Source: an uncultured Prevotella sp. (GTDB lineage Bacteria; Bacteroidota; Bacteroidia; Bacteroidales; Bacteroidaceae). From it: 64,000 nt of DNA. Location of the stretch: the NCBI GenBank assembly GCA_900541335.1, contig UQJC01000006.1:1-64000 (forward strand). The letters run 5' to 3'. A model generated the notes under the pieces. The model worked only from the letters and a program-made list of their open reading frames with translations, was not told the origin of the DNA and did not search any database. Both the position numbers and the translations under genes were made by a program. Positions 28,661-37,229 of the stretch are shown piece after piece (position 1 is the first letter of the stretch; every line of letters begins with the position of its first letter).

Positions 28661-29737
28661 TTACTCAGGTCGTTCAGCATCAATCTTTATAATACCTCCC
28701 GTAACAGGCGATAGTTGTACATGAGTTGTATACTTTTTGTTGAAGAGTTCACCACCTAAATGTTCCACTCTACCAAATTGAGCCATCGGAAACGAGGCTG
28801 AGGCACATTCCCTAGTGTCTGAGAAAACTTTAACACTAACACGACTCGGTACGATATAACGAAGATCTTCTACTTCTTTTGCTTTCTTGTCATTGGCCGG
28901 CATCGCGGTGGGCAATGTCTGAAGGTCCTTGATGCTTATATAGTAAGGCAAACCAGCGGGGTCGTCAGCATCTACCATACCCAAGTATTTTGAAAAACGA
29001 AATAACAACTCTTTTTCCACATCTTGCGTAGGAACCACGTCAAATACAAAGGTCTGCTGTTCAGAAGTCGTGTGTCCTTTGAATAATTGCATCAGTCCTT
29101 CTTCCTGTTGGTCAAGCGTAGCCAGCATGAGGCGTAACTGTTCACCATCCTTAGGCATGAAATCAGCCTGTCCCTTCATGAGCAAACTGCGATTTTCACG
29201 GATGTCGTAAATCTCATTGGCGGTCAATTCTGCCATTTTTGAGGTGCTACCCGCAGAGAGAATTTCTTCCGTCTTGAAATCGTTTGGATTCAAACGGCGT
29301 GTTTCTCCCTTCACCACACAAGGTTGGGGCAATTGTTCTTCAGCTTGTGCAACACGCGCATTGACCGTTAGCAGACGACCGTCGGGAGTAAGTTCTACCA
29401 GCGGGGCGGATGTCTTTGTTTTCAACTTGATGGTATAGGCGTTTGACGGGTTAGCCTCACCGAAGGAATAAAGTTCTACCTTGTCAATCTGCCAACTGTC
29501 GTAAGGGGACTGTGTTACTTCTTTCAAACGTAAATAACGCTCAGCATATTCAGCATATTCCCCAGGGGTATGATGAGTCTTGGTTGCCGTAATGGCCACA
29601 CGTACAACAGTTTGTGGTAGAAAATAGGTGATACCCTCAGCCGTAATGCCGGGCTTATAAGGAGCAACTTCGGTCTGAGCTATCGAAGACAAGGTGAGCA
29701 GCGAGGAGGCTGCTATAAGGAGAAGTCGATTGAACAT
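28661..29737 (-). CDS. DUF4831 family exported protein
   Basis: This 358-residue protein has an N-terminal signal peptide (MFNRLLLIAASSLLTLSSIAQ) and matches the pattern of the Bacteroidales DUF4831 family, whose function is unknown. Recognisable features are the early YFLPQTVVRVAITATK segment and the GYEY-like AEYAERYLRL region. No lipobox cysteine is seen, so it is probably periplasmic. It lies between the NAD(P)HX repair and DUF721 genes on the minus strand, 60 bases after the former, and could be cotranscribed with it. Confidence 0.8.
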   Translation of the reverse strand: MFNRLLLIAASSLLTLSSIAQTEVAPYKPGITAEGITYFLPQTVVRVAITATKTHHTPGEYAEYAERYLRLKEVTQSPYDSWQIDKVELYSFGEANPSNAYTIKLKTKTSAPLVELTPDGRLLTVNARVAQAEEQLPQPCVVKGETRRLNPNDFKTEEILSAGSTSKMAELTANEIYDIRENRSLLMKGQADFMPKDGEQLRLMLATLDQQEEGLMQLFKGHTTSEQQTFVFDVVPTQDVEKELLFRFSKYLGMVDADDPAGLPYYISIKDLQTLPTAMPANDKKAKEVEDLRYIVPSRVSVKVFSDTRECASASFPMAQFGRVEHLGGELFNKKYTTHVQLSPVTGGIIKIDAERPE

Positions 29738-29797
29738 AAGGATTATAAAGAGAATTCGAAAAATAGAGATAGGTAATCACAGGATAATTAGCTTGGG

Positions 29798-31375
29798 CTA
29801 CTTAGTATGTTTTCCCCAGTCCAAGCCAAGACGCTGCGACCATGGTAATGATTCCTGTTGTTGCAGGCAAGCGAAGGCTTGGGGAAGGAAGTCGATGAGA
29901 TCGGAGGCGGTCAATGCATATTCGCCTCGTTCTTGTGCGGCTAAGTCACCAGCCAGCCCATGTAAGTAAACTCCTAAACGACAAGCCGCTTCCTGAGGAT
30001 ATTGTTGTGCAAGGAGGGCTAATATGATACCTGTCAATACGTCACCGCTTCCCGCAGTAGCCATTCCAGAATTGCCTGTAGGGTTGAAATAGACATATCC
30101 CTTGGGGGTACATACAGCAGTGTAATGTCCTTTGAGTACGATGTAGAAGTGGTGGCGTTTAGCCAAGTTGATTGCTTCTAAGAGAATGCTGAAAGAATCG
30201 TTGTTGCAAATCCCCAATCGCTTCATTTCAGTAGGGTGGGGGGTAAAGATGGAATGTTGAGGAATTTGTGCTATCCATCCTTTGTGGCTACCGAAAATAT
30301 TGATGGCATCGGCATCAATGACTAAGGGTAAGGCTGAATGACTCACTTGTTCAATCAGTGCCAAAGCCGTGCGTTTTTCGGTGCCGATACCCGGTCCGAT
30401 GGCAACTGCTTGGAAGGCCTCTGAGTGAATAGCTTTACTAAATACACGTTCATCCGTGTCATGATGAAGCACCGCTTCAGGAACAGCTATTTGCAGAATA
30501 TCATTGTTACATGTCGGTGTATGTATCGTCACCTTTCCTACTCCCGCTCGCAAGCAGGCACGTGCAGCCAATACGGCAGCACCAGCCATTCCATAACGCC
30601 CGGCAATCAGCAACCCGTTTCCGAAAGTTCCTTTATGTCCAAAGGCAGGACGTGGACGAAGCAATGCGCGCATTTCTGCATGTTCAGTAATTTGGAATGG
30701 AGTTTGGAGTTCCGCAATTTTAGTCTCAGAGAGTCCAATAGGCAAAACGTAGACTTTACCAGCAAAAACCTGTGTGTCAGGCAATATCAGTGCTAGTTTA
30801 GGTAAACCTAATGTTAGCGTCACTGTTGCACGTACAATAGCCGAAGGGGAGTTAAGTGTGTTGTCTTCACTCATCAGTCCCGACGGCATGTCAATACTAA
30901 TGACCTCTGTACCTGAAGCATTGATAAATTGTACTAGTGCGGCAAACCCTCCGCCTAGTGGTCTACCAAGTCCCGTACCGAATAGCGCATCAATGACCAA
31001 CGTATTGGCTGCCAATTGGGGAGCTTCAAACTGTTGAGTGATTTCTGTAAAAGTTACGTTGGGGCACTCCGTTTGCAAGCGTGTCATGTTCGTTTGGCAG
31101 TCTTCGCTTAGCGATTGGCTTGTATTGAAAAGAAAAACCTGTAGTTGAGCATAACCGTGCTGACTCATTTTGCGTGCCACCGCTAAACCGTCGCCTCCAT
31201 TATTTCCCGGACCGCAGAATATGACCACGGGGCGGTTTTTGTTCTCATAGTGCGTGTAGATGAAACTTGCCAATTGAGATGCAGCGCGTTCCATCAAGTC
31301 ATAAGAGCTTATTTCTTCTTCCTGGATGGTGGCAACATCCAGTTCCTTCATCTGAAGGGCATTGGGTAATTTCAT
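29798..31375 (-). CDS. nnr: Bifunctional NAD(P)HX epimerase / ADP-dependent dehydratase
   Basis: This 525-residue fusion repairs hydrated NAD(P)H. The N-terminal YjeF_N epimerase half (about 1-215) has FCGPGNNGGDGLAVARK. The C-terminal ribokinase-like dehydratase half has ARACLRAGVGKVTIHTP, IDADAINIFG, FTPHPTEMKRL and NSGMATAGSGDVLTGI, the last being its catalytic and nucleotide-binding loop. The fusion is the common bacterial arrangement. I chose the ATG at 31375 (MKLPNALQMKELD); an ATG 10 codons upstream is possible. Confidence 0.93.
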   Translation of the reverse strand: MKLPNALQMKELDVATIQEEEISSYDLMERAASQLASFIYTHYENKNRPVVIFCGPGNNGGDGLAVARKMSQHGYAQLQVFLFNTSQSLSEDCQTNMTRLQTECPNVTFTEITQQFEAPQLAANTLVIDALFGTGLGRPLGGGFAALVQFINASGTEVISIDMPSGLMSEDNTLNSPSAIVRATVTLTLGLPKLALILPDTQVFAGKVYVLPIGLSETKIAELQTPFQITEHAEMRALLRPRPAFGHKGTFGNGLLIAGRYGMAGAAVLAARACLRAGVGKVTIHTPTCNNDILQIAVPEAVLHHDTDERVFSKAIHSEAFQAVAIGPGIGTEKRTALALIEQVSHSALPLVIDADAINIFGSHKGWIAQIPQHSIFTPHPTEMKRLGICNNDSFSILLEAINLAKRHHFYIVLKGHYTAVCTPKGYVYFNPTGNSGMATAGSGDVLTGIILALLAQQYPQEAACRLGVYLHGLAGDLAAQERGEYALTASDLIDFLPQAFACLQQQESLPWSQRLGLDWGKHTK

Positions 31376-31505
31376 AGAAATGGAGATTTTGATAGAATGC
31401 AGCAATGCTACTTTAGCTCATAGGGAGTCAAAAGCTGTATGCTGGGTGTGAATCAGGGAGTGACGTTGTTACGTATCGTGAGAAAAAGCGTATGAAATCG
31501 TGAGC

Positions 31506-31931
31506 TTAAAATTTCCACCAAGCCTTTTTCTTGGCTGGCTGAAGGCTCTCTTCTTGGTGGCGTAAATACTCAGCATAGCTCATCCGTTTAGAAATGAGTT
31601 GGTAGATTGTTCCCCAATCAGGTAGCCCACCGACATTACGGTCGTCAATAAACATTTGTGCTTTTAGCTTACGGCTAAAGTTTTCTGAACGGTGTTGTCC
31701 GATGCCATCTTCATCTAAATCATGATTGGCGGCATAAAATTTGACTCCACGTTCTTCACACCATTGAATAGCTTCCTCTAAGAGTTTTCCTTCACGTACA
31801 GACCAAAGAATGAGTTGGTGACCATCCTTGATTAACTGACGAAGGGTTGCTGTGGCAAAAGGAATCTCCTTGCCAATAGCCGGATATTTATGTTCGACAA
31901 TGGTTCCGTCGAAATCTACTGCAATAATCAT
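31506..31931 (-). CDS. HAD-superfamily hydrolase (BT0820-like)
   Basis: This 141-residue small HAD-fold protein has motif I IAVDFDGTIVEH, an LILWSVREG motif II region and a C-terminal acidic motif MFIDDRNVGG. It lacks a large cap domain. It closely resembles the short HAD proteins typical of Bacteroides (for example the BT0820 type), whose physiological substrate I cannot state. The start at 31931 (MIIAVDFDGT) is favoured because family members begin right at the first strand; an ATG eight codons upstream is possible. A -7 box lies about 90 bases upstream. Confidence 0.8.
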   Translation of the reverse strand: MIIAVDFDGTIVEHKYPAIGKEIPFATATLRQLIKDGHQLILWSVREGKLLEEAIQWCEERGVKFYAANHDLDEDGIGQHRSENFSRKLKAQMFIDDRNVGGLPDWGTIYQLISKRMSYAEYLRHQEESLQPAKKKAWWKF

Positions 31932-32019
31932 AGGCACTTGTTTATTAGAATGCAAACTAGATAAGGCTTTCAGCTGAAAGTTGTTTAGGGCATTCTTGGG
32001 TGGTATAATCGAAACGGAG

Positions 32020-32027
32020 CAAAGTTA
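32020..32027 (-). promoter_or_regulatory. -7 box for the HAD hydrolase gene
   Basis: Minus-strand TAACTTTG matches TAnnTTTG. The leader would be about 83 nt. No -33 match was seen. Confidence 0.45.
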
Positions 32028-32117
32028 GTGTTTTCGAACAAGATAGAAAGTCTACCTATGCTGGAAACTATCTTCTGATGTTCTCGCAAAAATGCGACCG
32101 AGTAGTAAAAGTGACTT

Positions 32118-32288
32118 GAAAATGGGTTTGCGAATTTTACAAAGGCATTTCGTCGGTCGGAAAAATGAGTTTGCGAATTTTACAAAGGCATTTCGGCGAG
32201 TGGAAAAATGAGATTGCGAAAATTGCAAAGGCATTTCGGCGGTCGGAAAAATGCGTTTGCGAAAATGACAAAGGCGTTTGATTGAGAT
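32118..32288. repeat. 43-bp tandem repeat, four copies
   Basis: Units start at 32118 (42 bp), 32160, 32203 and 32246. Each follows the pattern GAAAAATG-GTTTGCGAA...ACAAAGGCATTTCG, with base changes between copies. It lies in the 1-kb spacer before the polysaccharide locus. Its layout resembles the 42-bp array near 62.1 kb. Confidence 0.9.
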
Positions 32289-32528
32289 GCAAGGAAAGTG
32301 GAGGTGCATATTTTAAATATTTGGAAGCATGCATTCACCTATGGTTGAGAAGCAGTGAAAAACAACGATAGGTATAGATTGTTCGTATGATACAAGAATA
32401 TAGCAGTCTTTGATTTTTGATTCAAACCTCTGTATTATGAATCAGTGCGTTTTTGCAAGTAAACTGGCAAAATGTTTCTTCATGATGGTTGAATGTGGCT
32501 TGCTTGTTGTCTTATTTATATTTTTTTA

Positions 32529-32538
32529 CCCCCCCCCC
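32529..32538. repeat. Poly-C tract (C10) upstream of the polysaccharide locus
   Basis: A run of ten C follows T7-A, 28 bases before a -7 box. Such homopolymers are prone to slippage. No other homopolymer of this kind sits near a promoter in the window. Confidence 0.9.
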
Positions 32539-32566
32539 ATATAATGAAAAATATATTGAAATGTAG

Positions 32567-32574
32567 TACTTTTG
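32567..32574 (+). promoter_or_regulatory. Distal -7 box for the polysaccharide locus
   Basis: TACTTTTG matches TAnnTTTG and would give a leader of about 375 nt before the first gene. The C10 tract lies just upstream, near where a -33 element would be. Confidence 0.4.
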
Positions 32575-32763
32575 CAGAAAAATAAAACTTTAATCGTTCA
32601 TAAGGTCTTAATAGTGTCCTCATTAGATGGGGCAGTTCTCTTAAAGCTTGCATAAATAGAGCATAAGAGATGCTGGTTGTACAAAGTCTTCGATTCAGCA
32701 TTAAAAAAGATTAGCTTTATATCATTAACAGCAGTTTCTTTCCGAAATAGGCATATCTCTTTC

Positions 32764-32771
32764 TAATTTTG
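32764..32771 (+). promoter_or_regulatory. Proximal -7 box for the polysaccharide locus
   Basis: TAATTTTG matches TAnnTTTG, with TTTC 21 bases upstream as a weak -33. The leader would be about 178 nt. Apart from this, the distal box, the C10 tract, the 43-bp array and a 12-bp direct repeat (AGGTCTTAATAG at 32603 and 32941), the 31932-32955 spacer shows no gene. Confidence 0.4.
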
Positions 32772-32955
32772 CATCCGATCTAATTGGGAAGTTTGTGTAT
32801 TTACTCAAAGTATTCCATCAATCTTGATTTTTATGATGAACAAAACTGCATAATGTATGCTGTACCGTTTTTCATTTAGAGAATCTTACCTGCGATGATG
32901 TTTTAGCGAAAATTCTTAGCAGGCAATTATTAGTTTTATCAGGTCTTAATAGATT

Positions 32956-34368
32956 ATGTCATATACTCAACAGTTTGCGAATGATCTTTCAGAGCGAATG
33001 ATTCGCTACAGTATTTTCGTAACAGAAATCATCCTTAATTTGTTGCTGCTGAATATTTTTTATTGTCAGCGGTGGTTTGTTCTTCCAGTAGGGATTACTC
33101 CTATCGAGATGTATGTGTTTGGTAGTCTGTCCTATTTGGCATGTTGCACCCGTATCGGTACAGTTACCCATTTCCCTTTGTCGCGTCCCGATCAGATACT
33201 TGTGCATTCTTTTAGTATTGCAATAGCATACAGTTTACTCACGACGGGGTTGCTCTTGATTACCAAAGATGCCATTCATCCTGTTCATGCAGTGATGAGT
33301 TATTATTTTGCTGTTCTATTCTTTATATTGCTCAATCGATTGGTTTGGCGTAAGGGGCTTCAAGCTTGGCGTCGTTGTTCCAGTGTGATGCAGCGTGTGG
33401 TTTATGTCGGTGATTTGGGGATAGCTAGTGATTTGTTCCTGAAGATGAATCAAGATCGTTCTACGGGCTATTGTATAGTTGGCTATTTTGCAGATCAGCC
33501 TGATGTTGATATAGCTAAAGATGTTCCTTATTTAGGTACTCCAAATGAGGTCGTAGGGTGGCTTAAGAAGCATGAAGGGCAAATAGATCAGCTTTATACT
33601 ACGCTTTATTCTAATCATCAGCAGAGTGCTGCCATACTTCAAGCATGTGAGAATAGTATGGTGCATTTCTTTGTTATTCCGAGTTACCGCACTTATATCC
33701 GCCATAGTATGCACTTTGAGTTGATGTATGGTGTGCCTGTTTTGTCTCTTCGCCGCGAGCCGCTAAATAGTTTTCCCAACCGCTTGCTGAAGCGTTCGTT
33801 CGATTTGCTTTGTTCTACGCTCTTTTTGGTTACGATTTTTCCCATTCTGTACGTTATAATCGGTATCGCGATAAAGATGTCGTCGCCTGGTCCTGTCTTT
33901 TTCAAACAAAAGCGTAGTGGCTTAAATGGTAAGGAATTTCTTTGCTACAAGTTTCGCTCAATGCGTGTAAATGATCAGTGTGATACGCTTCAAGCAACTA
34001 GACATGATCCACGTAAGACTCGTATCGGAGAATTTTTACGCCATACGAATTTGGATGAGCTCCCTCAGTTTATCAACGTTTTTCGTGGTGAAATGACTAT
34101 GGTCGGTCCTCGTCCTCACATGTTGAAGCATACGGAGCAGTATTCAGCTATTATTGATAAATACATGGTGCGTCACTTGGTAAAGCCTGGTATAACGGGT
34201 TGGGCACAGGTCACAGGTTTCCGAGGTGAGACTAAGGAGTTGTGGCAAATGGAGGGACGTGTGAAGGCTGATATTTGGTATATCGAACATTGGACTTTTA
34301 TTTTGGACCTCTATATTATGTATCTCACTATCAAGAACGTTGTGGTAGGCGAAAAGCAAGCATACTAA
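32956..34368 (+). CDS. Undecaprenyl-phosphate sugar phosphotransferase (WcaJ-like initiating transferase)
   Basis: This 470-residue polyprenyl glycosylphosphotransferase should transfer a sugar-1-phosphate onto undecaprenyl phosphate, starting repeat-unit assembly at the inner membrane. The N-terminal part has several hydrophobic segments (about 20-120), then a CoA-binding-like domain (RVVYVGDLGIASD). A further membrane segment (about 282-305) precedes the catalytic domain with SPGPVFFKQKRSGLNG, YKFRSMRVN, LDELPQFINVFRGEMTMVGPRP and VKPGITGWAQVTG. It is the first gene of the polysaccharide locus, with a long leader and a terminator-like hairpin right after it. The sugar is not predictable. 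Confidence 0.93.
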   Translation: MSYTQQFANDLSERMIRYSIFVTEIILNLLLLNIFYCQRWFVLPVGITPIEMYVFGSLSYLACCTRIGTVTHFPLSRPDQILVHSFSIAIAYSLLTTGLLLITKDAIHPVHAVMSYYFAVLFFILLNRLVWRKGLQAWRRCSSVMQRVVYVGDLGIASDLFLKMNQDRSTGYCIVGYFADQPDVDIAKDVPYLGTPNEVVGWLKKHEGQIDQLYTTLYSNHQQSAAILQACENSMVHFFVIPSYRTYIRHSMHFELMYGVPVLSLRREPLNSFPNRLLKRSFDLLCSTLFLVTIFPILYVIIGIAIKMSSPGPVFFKQKRSGLNGKEFLCYKFRSMRVNDQCDTLQATRHDPRKTRIGEFLRHTNLDELPQFINVFRGEMTMVGPRPHMLKHTEQYSAIIDKYMVRHLVKPGITGWAQVTGFRGETKELWQMEGRVKADIWYIEHWTFILDLYIMYLTIKNVVVGEKQAY

Positions 34369-34369
34369 G

Positions 34370-34426
34370 CAACCGTTGCAAGGCAGGCTGATGAACTTGA
34401 TTCTTTAGCCTGCCTTGTAACGGTTG
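34370..34426 (+). terminator. Long hairpin after the initiating transferase gene
   Basis: CAACCGTTGCAAGGCAGGCT pairs with AGCCTGCCTTGTAACGGTTG with one mismatch around a 17-base loop. It starts two bases after the stop codon. A T-rich stretch (TTTCTTTTTC) comes about 16 bases later. It could terminate or attenuate transcription into the rest of the locus. Confidence 0.65.
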
Positions 34427-34739
34427 AAATGTGCATGTGGGTTTCTTTTTCTTCCTGAGCAAGAAAATCAGACCGTTCATTTATTACCTCGAAAATGAGG
34501 CGTATCTTTGTCTACGTATTTCTGATCGGGAAGAGGCTGTGAGATACATACATTGGTGTTTCTATGAAGGTTAGCTTGTTTCGTTGAAAAGTAGAAAATA
34601 ATAGCTTCGGCGTGTGGATTCCGATCAAGCATTTCAAGCATGTTTTCACTTCAATAAGGAAGGCCAAGTGCTCATCTTTCAGTCGGTTATTTTCTTCTGC
34701 GTTCGGGGAGAAACTTTATCCTTTCTAAGATATTCGCTC
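34427..34739. other. Spacer before the nucleotide-sugar dehydrogenase gene
   Basis: Only the -7 box at 34503-34510 is recognised here. The predicted leader of about 220 nt contains an open upstream frame that continues into the gene, but it does not look like dehydrogenase sequence. Confidence 0.5.
34503..34510 (+). promoter_or_regulatory. -7 box for the dehydrogenase gene
   Basis: TATCTTTG matches TAnnTTTG. Together with the hairpin after the first gene it suggests a separate transcript for the second part of the locus. Confidence 0.5.
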
Positions 34740-36068
34740 ATGAATGAATCACATCCCTCTCTTCGTATAGCGGTAGCTGGTACTGGCTATGTAGGTTTAA
34801 GCATCGCCACCCTGCTAAGTCAGCATAACCCGGTGACAGCGGTAGACGTTATTCCGGAGAAAGTAAATCTGCTTAATCGCCGCCAATCTCCCATCCAAGA
34901 TGAATACATCGAGAAATATCTGGCAGAAAAAGACCTGCAGCTGACAGCTACGCTGGATGCTGAGTCTGCTTATCGCCAAGCAGACTTTGTGGTCATAGCG
35001 GCGCCTACTAATTATGATTCAGTCAAGAATTATTTTGACACCAGCCATGTGGAGGAAGTCATCGACTTGGTGTTGAAAGTCAATCCTCAAGCTGTGATGG
35101 TTATTAAGAGTACCATCCCCGTAGGATATTGCCGCTCGCTTTATGTGCGTTATGCGGCTCAAGGAGTAAAGCGGCTCAATCTGCTTTTTTCACCCGAGTT
35201 TCTTCGGGAAAGTAAAGCACTTTATGACAATCTTTACCCCAGTCGTATCATCGTCGGCATTCCTAAGCTGATTGATGCTCCTGCTTTTGAAGAAGAAAAT
35301 AAAGCCATAGCCCAATTGGCAGACATTCCGTTCTTGACTCAAGCAGCTCAAACATTTGCCTCCCTGTTGCAGGAAGGTGCGTTGAAGCCTGATGTAGATA
35401 CGCTCTTTATGGGATTGAAGGAGGCCGAAGCCGTAAAGCTTTTTGCCAATACGTATTTGGCTTTACGGGTCAGCTATTTCAACGAGCTTGATACTTACGC
35501 AGAAGTAAAGGGACTCGATACGCAAGCCATCATTCAGGGGGTGAGCCTTGATCCGCGCATTGGTACTCATTATAATAATCCGTCTTTTGGATATGGGGGC
35601 TATTGCTTACCCAAGGACACCAAGCAGTTGTTGGCCAATTATCAAGATGTACCGGAGAATCTCATAGAGGCCATTGTGCAAAGTAATCGTACGCGTAAAG
35701 ACTTTATTGCCGATCGTGTACTGCACAAGGCGGGTTATTATGATTACTATAACCGTGGCGACTTTGATACCCAGCAGGAACGTCCCTGCGTCATTGGAGT
35801 TTACCGCCTGACGATGAAGTCCAATTCTGACAATTTCCGTCAGTCAAGTATTCAGGGTGTCATGAAGCGTATCAAGGCAAAGGGCGCAACCGTCATCATC
35901 TACGAACCAACACTGGAGTCGGGTAGTACCTTCTTTGGCAGTGAGGTGGTTAATGACTTGGAGTGTTTCAAACAACGTTCGCAAGCCATCATCGCAAATC
36001 GTTACGATGCTTGCTTGGACGATGTGCAATCGAAGGTATATACCCGTGATATTTTTCGTAGGGATTAA
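34740..36068 (+). CDS. ugd: UDP-glucose/nucleotide-sugar 6-dehydrogenase
   Basis: This 442-residue member of the UDP-glucose/GDP-mannose dehydrogenase family oxidises a nucleotide hexose to the uronate using two NAD. The NAD-binding motif is IAVAGTGYVGLSIATLLS. Family signatures SPEFLRESKALYDNLYPSRI and the catalytic cysteine segment FGYGGYCLPKDTKQLL are present. The start at 34740 puts the Rossmann strand at the usual place; the open frame extends 42 codons upstream into non-conserved sequence. UDP-glucuronate is the most likely product and would feed the polymer, but a GlcNAc-type substrate is possible. Confidence 0.9.
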   Translation: MNESHPSLRIAVAGTGYVGLSIATLLSQHNPVTAVDVIPEKVNLLNRRQSPIQDEYIEKYLAEKDLQLTATLDAESAYRQADFVVIAAPTNYDSVKNYFDTSHVEEVIDLVLKVNPQAVMVIKSTIPVGYCRSLYVRYAAQGVKRLNLLFSPEFLRESKALYDNLYPSRIIVGIPKLIDAPAFEEENKAIAQLADIPFLTQAAQTFASLLQEGALKPDVDTLFMGLKEAEAVKLFANTYLALRVSYFNELDTYAEVKGLDTQAIIQGVSLDPRIGTHYNNPSFGYGGYCLPKDTKQLLANYQDVPENLIEAIVQSNRTRKDFIADRVLHKAGYYDYYNRGDFDTQQERPCVIGVYRLTMKSNSDNFRQSSIQGVMKRIKAKGATVIIYEPTLESGSTFFGSEVVNDLECFKQRSQAIIANRYDACLDDVQSKVYTRDIFRRD

Positions 36069-36132
36069 ACCGCATGCCTAAACGCATGTTTTCTATGATT
36101 TTTTTGTCTAGTATTCAAAATACCTCTCTATA

Positions 36133-37098
36133 ATGAACTTTTCCTTAGCATCAGAAATGCGTGACGGGTTTCTTGTCACCGAAAAGCGTAAAAAACTGTG
36201 GGCAATCCAACTGGAATTACTTCAACAGCTTCTAGCGCTTTGTGCTAAACATAACTTGCGTATTTGGATCGACTCAGGTACACTTCTAGGTGCTGTTCGC
36301 CATCAAGGCTACATACCTTGGGATGATGACATCGATATGGTCATGCCACGTGAAGATTATGACCGTTTGCTTGAAATTGCTCCACGCGAGCTGCAATCTC
36401 CCTATTTCTTACAGTCAGCCTATACTGACAAGCATTATTTTCGGGGACATGCACAATTTCGGCATAGTGAGTCGACTGCTATTCTTCTTTATGATATCAA
36501 CTATGAGTTCAATCAAGGCATCTTTATCGATATCTTTCCTCTTGATAAGTTGCCCTCGAAAATTAAGGATTTCACTCAACTCATACAGCAATCAGAGAAG
36601 TATAGGAAACGCATGCGTTATTACAAGCACATTCCCTATGTATTCAACCCAATCAAAAGGTGTGTATATCAGTTGCGAAGTGTAGTCAGTTCTTGTTTCA
36701 TTCGCAAACATCAGGGATTTCTGGCTTGTTATCGGGATTTTGAGCAACTTTTCCGTACTCCACAGCCGAATGCATTCGCTTATGCCTGTCTTTCTTCTTT
36801 TACTTCCGAGACCTTCCCAATTGATTTGTTTAAGGAAACGGTTTATTTGAATTTTGAAGGATTGAAAGTGCCCGCTCCGGCTGGCTACGATGCTTATCTT
36901 CGCATTCTTTACGGAGATACATACATGACTCCACGTCAAGCTCCTTCGCTTCATGGGGGGATGTATGTAGACGTTGAGCGTAGCTATCGGGAGGTTCTTC
37001 CTCGTGTGCGACGGGTGCAAAGTTTTCCGCAACGCTTGCTTCGAATGCTCACCGGAAAAAAAGAGCCTCGATGGTTTCAAGAATTGCGTGAACTTTAA
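36133..37098 (+). CDS. LicD-family phosphotransferase, copy 1
   Basis: This 321-residue LicD/FKTN-type nucleotidyltransferase-fold protein resembles enzymes that add phosphorylcholine or other phospho-groups to glycans. The signature GTLLGAVRHQGYIPWDDDID carries the metal-binding aspartates, followed by FNQGIFIDIFPLD. The C-terminal region has MTPRQAPSLHGG. It is cytoplasmic, with no membrane segment. A second, clearly homologous copy lies at 44862-45830. What is transferred is unknown; no choline-activation genes (LicA/LicC) are visible here. Confidence 0.88.
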   Translation: MNFSLASEMRDGFLVTEKRKKLWAIQLELLQQLLALCAKHNLRIWIDSGTLLGAVRHQGYIPWDDDIDMVMPREDYDRLLEIAPRELQSPYFLQSAYTDKHYFRGHAQFRHSESTAILLYDINYEFNQGIFIDIFPLDKLPSKIKDFTQLIQQSEKYRKRMRYYKHIPYVFNPIKRCVYQLRSVVSSCFIRKHQGFLACYRDFEQLFRTPQPNAFAYACLSSFTSETFPIDLFKETVYLNFEGLKVPAPAGYDAYLRILYGDTYMTPRQAPSLHGGMYVDVERSYREVLPRVRRVQSFPQRLLRMLTGKKEPRWFQELREL

Positions 37099-37229
37099 CG
37101 AGCTGTTTGCGAGTTTAAGTCTTAAGTAGCTATAGATAGGGCTTGTATGCAGGTCGGAGTCTAATGGGTCATAGTTAATACTTCCTGTTTCTTCTATCAG
37201 TTTCTAACTTCTTCAAATTATTACAACGA

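Noticed and set aside
32052..32334. Minus-strand open frames over the 43-bp array
   Set aside because: The peptides mirror the tandem repeat and have no independent support.
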